Of a DNA stretch of 53,147 bases, positions 1 through 8,202 are shown one piece after another (position 1 is the first letter of the stretch; each line of letters starts with the position of its first letter). The notes beneath the pieces were generated by a model. The model saw only the letters and a list, made by a program, of their open reading frames with translations, searched no databases and was not told the DNA's origin. The translations under genes were made by a program, and so were the position numbers. Location: positions 1-53,147 of the forward strand of contig CAKTOH010000011.1 of assembly GCA_934589705.1 (NCBI GenBank). Reading direction: 5' to 3'. This DNA is from an uncultured Oscillospiraceae bacterium (lineage in GTDB: Bacteria > Bacillota > Clostridia > Oscillospirales > Oscillospiraceae).

Positions 1-2
1 CC

Positions 3-80
3 TGGGTTACCAATTATGAGGGCTTTATGCTCAGAGACGAAACCTATAACGGCCGTCCTTGGGAGGAATTGTTTGCGTAA
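3..80 (+). CDS. 3' end of an unidentified gene (partial)
   Basis: The frame entering from the left edge stays open for 25 codons and stops with TAA at 78-80, ending in RPWEELFA. No family can be named from so short a tail. It may belong with the VWA/kinase genes downstream, but that is a guess. About 136 bases without a clear gene separate it from the Nif11 peptide gene. Confidence 0.45.
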   Translation, partial: WVTNYEGFMLRDETYNGRPWEELFA

Positions 81-216
81 AAGCACAAGAATTTTTTGCT
101 CGAATTCCGTAACAAATGAACGAGAGGCGTGTATATAACATTGCAAGCAAGCGACAGGGTCAAACAATAGGGTACGAACGCTGCAAGAAAATGAATCATC
201 AAAAAGGAGATTACTT

Positions 217-552
217 ATGAACGATCAGAACATGGCTCGGATGGAAGAACTGTTTGAGAATCAGAATTTCCTGAACAGCCTGAAGGCAGCCGGTACGCCG
301 GAGGAATTGGTAAAGAAGTTTGCGGACGAAGGGGTGGAAGTGACTGCCGAAGAGGCTGAGCAGTTCCTGAATGGCCGCAGTCAGGTACAGGAGGACGGAG
401 AACTGGATGCCACGGCATTGGATGCGGTAGCTGGCGGCGGGAATAGATGCTTCTTCCATGGCATTTTTGATGGGGTTACTGGCAAAGACCAGCCCGGGAA
501 AAAAGGCTTTTTCTATAAGCTTGGCTATGCTTATGGCAGCCTGTTCCGCTAA
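217..552 (+). CDS. Nif11-type leader peptide with Gly-Gly motif (putative RiPP precursor)
   Basis: A 111-residue peptide. Residues 1-52 match the Nif11-like leader pattern: a charged helical stretch containing LKAAGTPEELVKKFADEGV and then VTAEEAEQFL. A short acidic linker (ELDATALDAVAGGG, about residues 61-74) ends in the double/triple glycine typical of sites cut by C39 peptidase exporters. The remaining 37 residues would be the core; they are rich in Phe, Tyr, Gly and Lys and contain a single Cys. Start ATG 217 is preceded by AAAAGGAGA. A strong hairpin terminator follows, so it is probably monocistronic. No modifying enzyme or peptidase-exporter is visible in the window; the product could be a small exported peptide without modification. 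The leader assignment is fairly secure, the function unknown. Confidence 0.7.
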   Translation: MNDQNMARMEELFENQNFLNSLKAAGTPEELVKKFADEGVEVTAEEAEQFLNGRSQVQEDGELDATALDAVAGGGNRCFFHGIFDGVTGKDQPGKKGFFYKLGYAYGSLFR

Positions 553-579
553 GTCATTGCTCCTAAAGAGGGAAATCTG

Positions 580-618
580 CACTCCTGATACCGGATTCCG
601 GTACCGGGAGTGTTTTAT
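580..618 (+). terminator. Rho-independent terminator after the Nif11 peptide gene
   Basis: Near-perfect hairpin (CACTCCTGATACCGG pairing with CCGGTACCGGGAGTG) followed by TTTTATTTTTT. It separates the peptide gene from the kinase gene. Confidence 0.75.
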
Positions 619-662
619 TTTTTATAATCTTATAAAAAGACTGTAACGATTTCCGAGAAGGC

Positions 663-3485
663 GTGTATAACCCAATAGCATTGATAGACGAAAATACAGA
701 ACGGTGGGTGGAATCGGACATGGTACAGGAAGCGGAAAGAGTAACATATCCCGGTTGGATGGTTGTCAGGCTGCTAGGAGAAGGCAGCTTTGGCGGTGTG
801 TATGAAATTGAGCGCATTCTTCCGGATGGTACCGTGGAACGGGCGGCGCTGAAAAAGCTGACCATTCCCCAAGACCCGATGGAAATTAAGGAACTGTATA
901 CCCAGAATTATGACAGCACCAGCATCACGGAGCACTACCGGGAGCAGATGCAGGAACTGGTACGAGAGTACACGTTTATGCAGGAGCTGAGCCAGAATCC
1001 GTATATTGTACACTGCCAGGACTTGCAGACAGTTCAGCATGATGACGGTATCGGTTGGGACATCTACATTCGTATGGAACTGCTGACCCCATTAAAGCAT
1101 TGGCTGGGAGAACATTATGATGAACGGATGGTCATCCGGCTGGGTTTGAATCTGTGCGGCGCTCTGGATGGATGCCATGAACGGAATATTATTCATCGGG
1201 ACATCAAGCCGGAAAATATTCTGGTGACGGAGGACGGCCATTTTAAGCTGGGAGACTTTGGAATCGCGAAGGTTTCGGAAAAGACCGCAACCGGAACCCT
1301 GACAGGTACCTATAGCTACATGGCTCCAGAGGTCGCCAACCGGCAGCATTATGGTGCCGCGGCGGATATCTATTCTCTGGGCATGGTGCTGTACTGGATG
1401 ATGAATGAGCACACGCTGCCGTTTTTACCCCTGAATCGGAAAATTCCTAGCGGGGTTCAGCGGCAGGAGGCGCAGGACAGGCGCCTTTCCGGCGAAGAAA
1501 TTCCAGCTCCCGTTAATGGCAGTTTGAAGTTATCGGAGATCGTTTTGAAGGCCTGCGCATTCTCCCCAGAAGAACGGTACCATACGGTGCAGGAGCTGGC
1601 GGAAGACCTGAGAGGCTTGGTTCAAAAGAAAGCTCCGGAAGAATCCACGGAGAATACGGAAAAAGTGGGTGAGGCATCGGACAGCAGCCCGTTCATGAGC
1701 GGCTGGCTGACAACCGTTGCCCAAAGAATTACAGAGTTGAAAGCCAGATTGGAAGATAAAAAGGCGCTGCTTGCTTTGCTGGCTTTCGGCGTGGGCGGCG
1801 TGCTTCTGTTAACACTGTGTATAAATGTCCTGCGGACAGCCAACCGATTGAAAGAAGCAGCGACGCCGACGGTTACTTGGACGCAAACAGTTGCCCCAGA
1901 GGAAATGGCTGTCACGGAGCTTACCGCATCGGAAACAACGCCTCCAGAGACAACGGCAGCTCAGATTGTGTGCGAACAGGTCTACCTGCTGGAAGAAGTG
2001 CCAACGCTGATAGAGCAAGGTCAAATCTATCTGCTATACGTCAGAACTGTCCCGGAGGATGTCCCGTTAAAACGCTATTTTCAGAGCAGCGATCCATCGG
2101 TTGTCACAGTAGACGAGAATGGCTTATTAAAGGCGCAGGGGAACGGCACGGCGGAGATTACCATTACTTGTGGAGATGCTTCTACGGTGTGCCCCGTGAC
2201 AGTGGAATATTCGACACTAAAGCAAAACAAGCAATCAACGGCGGCGGTGGATCCATCCTACATCCGTATCAACAGTTTTGAGGACTTGGACAACATTCGC
2301 AATGATTTGAGCGGCCATTATGTGCTGGTACAGGATCTGGATCTTACAGATGCCCCTGCCCTGCGTCCAATCGGAGAAGGAAGCTTTGCTTATTCCCGGT
2401 GGAGTGCCAAAGGCGGCTTTACTGGAACGCTGGATGGCAGAGGCTACAAGATCACCGGTCTGAAAATCCAATCTGACCGGCAGTGTACGGGCCTGTTTGC
2501 TTCCATTGGGACAGAAGGAGCCGTCCGCAACCTGACCCTTGAAGCTCAGGTCACGGCGAGTGTTGAAAACGACAACAACGCAATAGGCGGAATTGCCGGA
2601 TACAGCGAAGGCGTAATTGAAAATTGTCTGGTGGATGTGAACATCTCCGGCCAGGGCAAATTTATCATGGCGGCAGGCATCGCCGGCTGCAACAGCGGAA
2701 CAATTCGCTATTGCCAGGCAGAAGGATTTATTACTGCTGCGGGGGAAATTCCCAAGGTAGCCTCCATCGCAAGTGAGCTGGTAGGAGACTGGTCTGTCAG
2801 CAAGTGTGTTGCACTGGTCAGAAACGAAAACAGCCCGGCGAGACTGCGCTCGCTTGCGGTGGACGAGGGAAAGACCACGGTGCTTCTGCAAGCCCAGAAT
2901 TATGACGCATCCGGGAATAAAATCGGAATTACCGGTCCGGAGTATCATCAAAGCACCTATTTCCAGGCCATCCTCAGCGGCTCCTTCAAAAATGCGGCGA
3001 AAATCAACGAAGCTCTGGACAATGCCAGGGTGGAAAAACTGAAAACCATCTATGAAAAGCGATTTTACTTTGAAAATGACTGGCCGGTAGCCTATGGCGA
3101 TGCGATTCAAAGTTATTATTGCGCACTTGCGAGCAACAATTGGCGGGTAGTGAGTTTTCTCACACAGAACCGGAGAAATCTTCCCGGGGAGGATGGTACA
3201 TGGAGAAAGCTGATGACGGCCTATTCCGGCGTTACCTTCGACACGGAAACGGGGATGGAGATCACCTTGGGCCAGGTCTTAGGAATCCCGGAAGCGGATG
3301 CCCGGCAGAAGGCGTACGCTGCGGCGCAGGCGTTCTTTGATACGGTCGGTTATCGGGATGGAAACCGTGTAAGCATACCCCAAAATAGCAAGGAGAGCCC
3401 AAATTTCTATCTTCAGGATGGGGAAGTGATGCTCATTTTGCGGAGTCAGCTCGTTCCGACAGGCCTGATGTGTACACTTGAGTAG
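663..3485 (+). CDS. Membrane Ser/Thr protein kinase with Big2-like and GLUG-like ectodomain
   Basis: 940 residues if the GTG at 663 is used (weak GAGAAGG just upstream); an ATG at 720 is the alternative and would still keep the whole kinase fold. Residues 31-320 form a Hanks-type kinase: glycine loop GEGSFGGV, lysine in AALKKL (about 64), catalytic HRDIKPEN (Asp180), DFG (Asp198) and APE (221-223). A charged linker leads to one membrane segment (about 368-390). Outside are a Thr-rich stalk, a Big2/Ig-like stretch (about 450-515, with SVVTVDENGLLKAQGNGTAEI) and a GLUG/beta-helix domain (about 535-720, FTGTLDGRGYKITGL, IGGIAGYSEGVIENC). There are no PASTA repeats. All catalytic residues are present, so it should be an active receptor-like kinase that senses something outside the cell. 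The truncated VWA gene and three lipoproteins follow; the third lipoprotein shares the GLUG-like domain. Confidence 0.88.
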   Translation: MYNPIALIDENTERWVESDMVQEAERVTYPGWMVVRLLGEGSFGGVYEIERILPDGTVERAALKKLTIPQDPMEIKELYTQNYDSTSITEHYREQMQELVREYTFMQELSQNPYIVHCQDLQTVQHDDGIGWDIYIRMELLTPLKHWLGEHYDERMVIRLGLNLCGALDGCHERNIIHRDIKPENILVTEDGHFKLGDFGIAKVSEKTATGTLTGTYSYMAPEVANRQHYGAAADIYSLGMVLYWMMNEHTLPFLPLNRKIPSGVQRQEAQDRRLSGEEIPAPVNGSLKLSEIVLKACAFSPEERYHTVQELAEDLRGLVQKKAPEESTENTEKVGEASDSSPFMSGWLTTVAQRITELKARLEDKKALLALLAFGVGGVLLLTLCINVLRTANRLKEAATPTVTWTQTVAPEEMAVTELTASETTPPETTAAQIVCEQVYLLEEVPTLIEQGQIYLLYVRTVPEDVPLKRYFQSSDPSVVTVDENGLLKAQGNGTAEITITCGDASTVCPVTVEYSTLKQNKQSTAAVDPSYIRINSFEDLDNIRNDLSGHYVLVQDLDLTDAPALRPIGEGSFAYSRWSAKGGFTGTLDGRGYKITGLKIQSDRQCTGLFASIGTEGAVRNLTLEAQVTASVENDNNAIGGIAGYSEGVIENCLVDVNISGQGKFIMAAGIAGCNSGTIRYCQAEGFITAAGEIPKVASIASELVGDWSVSKCVALVRNENSPARLRSLAVDEGKTTVLLQAQNYDASGNKIGITGPEYHQSTYFQAILSGSFKNAAKINEALDNARVEKLKTIYEKRFYFENDWPVAYGDAIQSYYCALASNNWRVVSFLTQNRRNLPGEDGTWRKLMTAYSGVTFDTETGMEITLGQVLGIPEADARQKAYAAAQAFFDTVGYRDGNRVSIPQNSKESPNFYLQDGEVMLILRSQLVPTGLMCTLE

Positions 3486-3567
3486 GGTGGTGCCGTTTAC
3501 TGGAGCACAGTATTCCGAAGATTTTCTAAAACACAATTATTCAAAAACAAAAAGGAGAGAAGAAATT

Positions 3568-3789
3568 ATGGGAAGCAACTACAGTCTGAAGTACGATGTG
3601 GACATCGTTATGTGCATTGATGCCACCGGGAGCATGACGGGGATTCTGGACACGGTAAAACGGAATGCTCTGAATTTTTATGAGGATTTGCACAAGGCCA
3701 TGCAGGAGAAGGGCAAGCAGGTGAAGCCTCTCAGTATATCCGCGTGGCAGGAGACCTGCCCAAGCGGCAGTGAACTGCTTTTGAAATGA
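3568..3789 (+). pseudogene. Truncated VWA-domain protein
   Basis: 73 residues from ATG 3568 (ribosome site AAAGGAG). It opens as a von Willebrand A domain, with the MIDAS-type motif DIVMCIDATGSMTG and the following helix, up to about residue 53 (KQVK). It then changes abruptly to a short unrelated-looking tail (ISAWQETCPSGSELLLK) and stops. A whole VWA domain needs about 170-200 residues, so an internal deletion probably fused the start to a remnant. VWA proteins are known partners of bacterial Ser/Thr kinases, which fits its place directly behind the kinase. The deletion is inferred. Confidence 0.65.
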
Positions 3790-3799
3790 GAGGCTGCTT

Positions 3800-4573
3800 A
3801 TGAAAAAACCGGCGGTGTTGGTGTTGGTTTGCTGCCTCCTTCTCACTGGGTGCGGCACGGTTGACAGTACGGCAGATATTTTGGCAGATGGAATCGCTGG
3901 ACAGGTAGAGAGTATGTATGTTGGCAGCGGGCTGGCAACGCCTGCCCCGGTGCCGGACAGAGATTCAGCGTCGGCACCTACGGTATCCGCCGTGGATTTG
4001 GCAGAACAGGCCCGGCAGGAATATGAGGCTTTGAAGGCGAAAAACCGGGGAACACCTATGGGGCAGGCGTTGATTTCCGACCTGGACGGAAACGGCATTC
4101 CGGAGCTGATCCTGGTGACCAATCAGGTTCTGGACATTCAGGACATTGACGGCAGTGTCAGCCAGGAGCCTGCCTGCGTTTTCAGCGTGTATACCTATGG
4201 AAAATCTGGTTTACAGACCCTGATTTCGGATTGGCCCACCCGGTGTGTCATAGCCGGGGGAAACGACCTGGTCGTTGGCGCGGACAGCCGGGACGGACAG
4301 CCGGTGGTGGTTGCTCTGTATCGGGGAGAAACCACCAGTGCAAACTTTGGCGATGTGGGATATGAAGGAGAAATTCATGTGGAAGCTGTCAATCCCTTCA
4401 CAGACCAGCTTCTGGAGGAACTGGATCAGGGGTTGATGGGTGAAAACACGATCTATCACTCTGATGGTGAGCTGTCGGAGAAGGTCAGCCATTATACTTA
4501 TCTGACGCTGGATGAAAACGGAATTCTCACTTTTCCAAGAGCGCAGGCGGCCGCACCAATCTACGACTATTGA
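3800..4573 (+). CDS. Lipoprotein of unknown function, paralogue 1
   Basis: 257 residues with a lipoprotein signal peptide ending in lipobox LLTGC (Cys19), so it should be anchored outside the membrane. Just after the lipid anchor comes a module shared with the next two genes: D-S-T-A-D-I-L-A-D-G-I-A-G-Q-V-E-S-M-Y. A Ser/Thr/Pro spacer, the helix VDLAEQARQEYEALK and an EF-hand-like calcium loop (DLDGNGIPELIL) follow. It aligns over its whole length with the next gene, including the HVEAVNPFTDQLLEELDQ and YLTLDENGILTFP blocks. It begins 10 bases after the truncated VWA gene and is probably co-transcribed with it. The function is not recognised. Confidence 0.75.
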   Translation: MKKPAVLVLVCCLLLTGCGTVDSTADILADGIAGQVESMYVGSGLATPAPVPDRDSASAPTVSAVDLAEQARQEYEALKAKNRGTPMGQALISDLDGNGIPELILVTNQVLDIQDIDGSVSQEPACVFSVYTYGKSGLQTLISDWPTRCVIAGGNDLVVGADSRDGQPVVVALYRGETTSANFGDVGYEGEIHVEAVNPFTDQLLEELDQGLMGENTIYHSDGELSEKVSHYTYLTLDENGILTFPRAQAAAPIYDY

Positions 4574-4600
4574 TGAACAAGGATAGAAGGAGGACGAAGG

Positions 4601-5440
4601 ATGAACAAGAGGATAGCGGCGGCGTTGCTGGCTTGCTTCCTGCTCACCGGATGCAGCGTGGATACCATGGCAGATTCATTGGCGAATGACATTGCCGGTC
4701 AGGTGGAAAGAATGTATGCTGATGGGCAATCCCCAGCCGCCCCAGCATTCGGTGGGGAGACGACATCCACCCCTACGGTATCTACTGCGGAGCTAGCGGA
4801 GCAGGCCCGGCAGGCCTATGAGAGCCTGAAAGAGGAAAATCGGGAAAATCCCATGCTGCGGCCCTGGGAACCACTTGTAGAGCTAGCACAAATTTGGGAT
4901 ATGGACGGCAACGACATCCCGGAACTGATACTGGCGACATATGTAACGTATGAGACGGCAGGCTTCCAATGGGAAGGAAGAGAAATCTATGATGAGTTTG
5001 AAGGGCCAATCTACGCTTACAGCGTGTATACCTATGGAGAATCCGGATTGCGAACACTGATCTCTGAACGGCCTACGCTGGGCATTGTGGCAGCGGGATG
5101 CGATCTGGTTATTGGCGCCGATCAAGTGGATGGCCAACCGGTGGTGGTCGTGCTGAGCAGTAACGAAGCCACTGGCGTTGACTTTGGAGAAGAAGGATAT
5201 ACGCGCTGCATTCATGTGGAAGCGGTCAATCCCTTTACGGGGCAGTGCCTGGAAAAACTTGACCAGGAGATCAAGGATTCCAGAGTGATTGATTACTCCG
5301 GCGGCAGTATATCAGAGAGGGTCGGACACTATGCTTACCTGACGCTGGATGAAAACGGTATTCTCACCTTTCCTCAGGTACAGGCGGCTACCCCATCCGC
5401 AGTTTGGGATATGTCAAAATGGAAAGAAGGCGAAAAATGA
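4601..5440 (+). CDS. Lipoprotein of unknown function, paralogue 2
   Basis: 279 residues, with lipobox LLTGC near residue 18. It is a clear tandem duplicate of the gene before it: same post-anchor module (VDTMADSLANDIAGQVERMY), same AELAEQARQAYESLK helix, an EF-hand-like loop (DMDGNDIPELIL), and the same C-terminal blocks ending at YLTLDENGILTFPQ. It carries an insertion of about 20 residues after the calcium loop (around EGREIYDEFEGP) and a short charged C-terminal tail. Its stop overlaps the start of the third gene as ATGA, so translation is coupled. The ribosome site is AGAAGGAGG. Confidence 0.75.
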   Translation: MNKRIAAALLACFLLTGCSVDTMADSLANDIAGQVERMYADGQSPAAPAFGGETTSTPTVSTAELAEQARQAYESLKEENRENPMLRPWEPLVELAQIWDMDGNDIPELILATYVTYETAGFQWEGREIYDEFEGPIYAYSVYTYGESGLRTLISERPTLGIVAAGCDLVIGADQVDGQPVVVVLSSNEATGVDFGEEGYTRCIHVEAVNPFTGQCLEKLDQEIKDSRVIDYSGGSISERVGHYAYLTLDENGILTFPQVQAATPSAVWDMSKWKEGEK

Positions 5441-6405
5441 AAAAGAAAATAGCGGCAGCGCTGCTGGCCTGTCTCCTGCTTACCGGCTGCGGCATGGATA
5501 CGATGGCGGATTCCCTGGCGGACGACATTGCCGGACAGCTTGAGAGCCTGTATGGGCAGAACTCCACACCGGAATGGCAGCCGAACCCAGAAACAGAGCC
5601 AATGCAAATCCAAACGCCGGAGCCAACCAAGACGGCTGAGAATTCCCCAATTGAGCTGTGGGACGCAAATGATTTGGAGCTTCTGCGGGAAAATCCTACG
5701 GGAAATTTCGTGCTGGCCAGTGGAATTATGGTAAACGACAGCTTCCAGTTGATTGACAACTTCAATGGAACGCTGGATGGGCAGGGCTTTTCCATTCGGG
5801 TGTTCTGCTCCGATGTGGGTGGGCTTTTCGCTACCCTTGGCGAAAAGGCGGTTCTCCGGAACCTTACAGTGGAAATCACGACGGAAGTCACGGCGCAGAT
5901 GCGGGAAGCTATGTATCATGTCTATTCGCGGGGGTTGACAGATACAAATAACGGCACCATTTCTGACTGTAAGGTCTACTCTGAGGTTACCGGCGCATGG
6001 GGGTATTACCCGATTGCTTGTGTAAACAATGGCACGATTGAAAATTGCAGCGTAGTCACAAGAACCCAAGATGTACAGACGGTGTATGGCTTTGCGGCAT
6101 GGAACGAGGGTAGTTTGCACGACTGCCGCGCAGAACTATATGTGGAAGACTGCGGATTGCTTACCGGCCTGACAGACCGAAATTTTGCGGCTATAGCGAA
6201 TTGTACGATTACCGCGACAGGAAAAAATGTTTCACAGTTTTACTGCGCGGCGACTCAGAATTATGCCAGAATCAGTGGATGCACCTTCGATGTTCAGCTG
6301 ACACCTCCGGCGGGAGAAAAGCTGACATGGGCGACCAGTTATACTCATGGCTATGGCGATGATTTTGACAGCTCCAATACCGTCAATGTCCGGGAGGGTA
6401 ACTAA
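5437..6405 (+). CDS. Lipoprotein with GLUG/beta-helix domain, paralogue 3 (chimaeric)
   Basis: 322 residues from ATG 5437, chosen because it overlaps the previous stop as ATGA, has GAAGG upstream and puts a signal peptide (LLTGC) at the N-terminus. Residues 1-45 repeat the paralogue module (MDTMADSLADDIAGQLESLY). The rest is unlike paralogues 1 and 2 and instead matches the kinase ectodomain: FNGTLDGQGFSIRV, GGLFATLGEKAVLRNLTVE, then GLUG-like units (NNGTISDCKV, NNGTIENCSV, NEGSLHDCRA). It therefore looks like a fusion of the local lipoprotein front end with a copy of the kinase's sensor fold. It may bind the same target as the kinase, or the kinase itself; that is inference. Confidence 0.75.
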   Translation: MKKKIAAALLACLLLTGCGMDTMADSLADDIAGQLESLYGQNSTPEWQPNPETEPMQIQTPEPTKTAENSPIELWDANDLELLRENPTGNFVLASGIMVNDSFQLIDNFNGTLDGQGFSIRVFCSDVGGLFATLGEKAVLRNLTVEITTEVTAQMREAMYHVYSRGLTDTNNGTISDCKVYSEVTGAWGYYPIACVNNGTIENCSVVTRTQDVQTVYGFAAWNEGSLHDCRAELYVEDCGLLTGLTDRNFAAIANCTITATGKNVSQFYCAATQNYARISGCTFDVQLTPPAGEKLTWATSYTHGYGDDFDSSNTVNVREGN

Positions 6406-6430
6406 TCGGAAGAGAAATGTGGGAAGACAT

Positions 6431-6452
6431 AATGGAGGCGTTTGCCTTCATT
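6431..6452 (+). terminator. Hairpin after the lipoprotein operon
   Basis: AATGGAGGC-GTTT-GCCTTCATT forms a 9-bp stem with one G-T pair, but no strong T-run follows. It may end the kinase/lipoprotein unit or protect its 3' end. Confidence 0.4.
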
Positions 6453-6536
6453 GTCAAAGGACACACCCTTAAAAAAGATGTTCAAATTCTATGGTATTCT
6501 TAGGTCACAAAACAAAAAACAAAGGAGACAACGACT

Positions 6537-7502
6537 ATGAAACGAATCATTGCAACACTGTTGTGCCTGATGCTGGTCATGTCCCTGCTTGGGGTGCAGA
6601 CTTCTGCCCACTCCCTGGGGGGCACTATGCTGAAGCCCGAAGACCTGACCGACACCAAAATCTCCCAGCGGGGGGACATGGGCTTCTGGCACCAGCAGAG
6701 CGTCAAGCGCAAGGACGTGAAGACCATTACCTTCCTCAGCTCTACCAGCGCCGCACCCAGAAACGTCCTGGATTTCTCGGCAAATGGCGACCTGAGCGTC
6801 ATGGGCTGGATCGAAAACGGAAATGTGTATGTGGCTGCGGACGGCCAGATCGCCCTGAACGAGGATTCCTCCTACCTGTTCTCCGGTATGCGGAACCTGA
6901 CGAAGATCAACTTTAACGGCGTGGTGTATACCGGTCGGGTGAAGTACATGGATCACATGTTCCAGGGCTGCGAGAAGCTGGAGGAGATCGATCTGAGCGG
7001 CTTCGATACCTCCAAAGTGGTGGATATGACCGCCATGTTCTACGACTGCAAGGACCTGGACGAACTGGATGTGTCCGGTTTTGATACCTCTAAGGTCGAG
7101 AGCATGAAGAACATGTTTACCTCCTGCCAGAATCTGGAAGAGCTGGACTTGTCCGGCTTCCGCACCCCGGAGCTGCGGGATATGAGCGCCATGTTTGACA
7201 GCTGCAAGGGCCTGGAAACCGTGAATCTGCGCAACTTTGATACCTCTAAGGTCACTTCCATGGCAAACCTCTTCGGCAGCTGTGCCAGTCTGACATCCAT
7301 TGATCTGAGCAGCTTTGACACCTCTAAGGTTCAGAGCATGAGCGCCATGTTCGCCGGGTGCAGGAGGCTGACCAGCCTGAATCTGTCCGGCTTCACCACG
7401 AAGAAGAACCCCACCCTGTACAAAATGTTCCAGGGCGTGGGCCGGCTGAATACCTTCGTGTGCAGCGACGAGGCAATCGTGAGAGCTTACCGGAACGGTT
7501 GA
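6537..7502 (+). CDS. Secreted BspA-like repeat protein (DUF285 type)
   Basis: 321 residues. It has an N-terminal signal peptide with probable cleavage after TSA near residue 23. From about residue 130 come five tandem units of about 24 residues built on M-x-x-M-F-x-x-C-x-x-L-x-x-[IL]-D-L-S-x-F-D-T-S-K-V, the pattern of the DUF285/BspA-type leucine-rich surface repeats. Such proteins usually sit on the surface and bind host or matrix proteins. No cell-wall sorting signal or C-terminal membrane segment is visible, so it may be released or held non-covalently. The ribosome site AAAGGAG is in place. It lies 130 bases after the lipoprotein genes on the same strand and extends the surface-protein character of this island. 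Confidence 0.8.
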   Translation: MKRIIATLLCLMLVMSLLGVQTSAHSLGGTMLKPEDLTDTKISQRGDMGFWHQQSVKRKDVKTITFLSSTSAAPRNVLDFSANGDLSVMGWIENGNVYVAADGQIALNEDSSYLFSGMRNLTKINFNGVVYTGRVKYMDHMFQGCEKLEEIDLSGFDTSKVVDMTAMFYDCKDLDELDVSGFDTSKVESMKNMFTSCQNLEELDLSGFRTPELRDMSAMFDSCKGLETVNLRNFDTSKVTSMANLFGSCASLTSIDLSSFDTSKVQSMSAMFAGCRRLTSLNLSGFTTKKNPTLYKMFQGVGRLNTFVCSDEAIVRAYRNG

Positions 7503-7580
7503 TGAATAATACTATTTCTTTAATAGAACTTGCAGAAAGCAAGGAAAAATGTTAAACTTGGAAAAAAGGAGGCGGGCGCA

Positions 7581-8129
7581 ATGACAGAACTGGAAATCAT
7601 GCAGCGGGCGAAAATGTACATGGACAAGCTGGCCCAGGGCATCGACCCCATTACCGATGAGGAAGTCCCCGAGGACTCGGTGCTCAATAACGTCCGGCTG
7701 GCCCGGTGCTTTTTCTATGTGTCCGGAGTGCTGGATCAAGTGATTGCCAACGGGGGCAAGGTGAATAAGCCCGCCAAGGGGGATTTTTACATCACCGAGG
7801 AGGAGCTGGGCCGGGTGCAGCTATCCCAGGAGCCCATTCTCATCAGCCAGCTGATTGAGCAGATCACGAATGCCATTGGGGACTCTGAGCGGAAGCGTCT
7901 CAGCCACACGACCATCACAAACTGGCTGATTGTGAAGGGATTTTTGCAGAAACAGGAGAGCCCGGACGGAAAATCCAAGCGTTTGCCCACCCCGGCGGGA
8001 GAGCAGCTGGGGCTGACGGTGCGAACCCGGGAGGGCCAGTACGGCACCTACCAGGCGGTTTATTACTCTCAGGGCGCCCAGCAGTTCATCCTGGATCATT
8101 TGCGGGACATCCTGCACCCAGCCAGATAA
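7581..8129 (+). CDS. Hypothetical protein with winged-helix-like middle
   Basis: 182 residues from ATG 7581, the start with a good ribosome site (AAAAAAGGAGG); an upstream in-frame ATG lacks one. No signal peptide or membrane segment. The N-terminus (LEIMQRAKMYMDKLAQGIDP) is helical. The middle, ISQLIEQITNAIGDS with the following SHTTITNWLIVKGFL and a hairpin-like LPTPAGEQLGL, resembles a small winged helix-turn-helix. Proteins like this turn up as orphans in Clostridia; I do not know a function. It may be a DNA-binding accessory protein. A repeat hairpin and a MITE follow directly. Confidence 0.6.
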   Translation: MTELEIMQRAKMYMDKLAQGIDPITDEEVPEDSVLNNVRLARCFFYVSGVLDQVIANGGKVNKPAKGDFYITEEELGRVQLSQEPILISQLIEQITNAIGDSERKRLSHTTITNWLIVKGFLQKQESPDGKSKRLPTPAGEQLGLTVRTREGQYGTYQAVYYSQGAQQFILDHLRDILHPAR

Positions 8130-8138
8130 ACAAAGTGC

Positions 8139-8202
8139 CAAAAACGCAGCCGCAGAAAGGGTATCCCCCTTCCGCGGCTGCGTTTGTATGTAAGGAGCTA
8201 AG
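8139..8202. repeat. Hairpin repeat A, copy 1
   Basis: An ACGCAGCCGC...CCTTCCGCGGCTGCGT hairpin followed by TTTGTATGTAAGGAGCTAAG. The same hairpin with the same 3' tail is found at 13951-14015. It probably also acts as a terminator for the gene before it. Confidence 0.65.
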
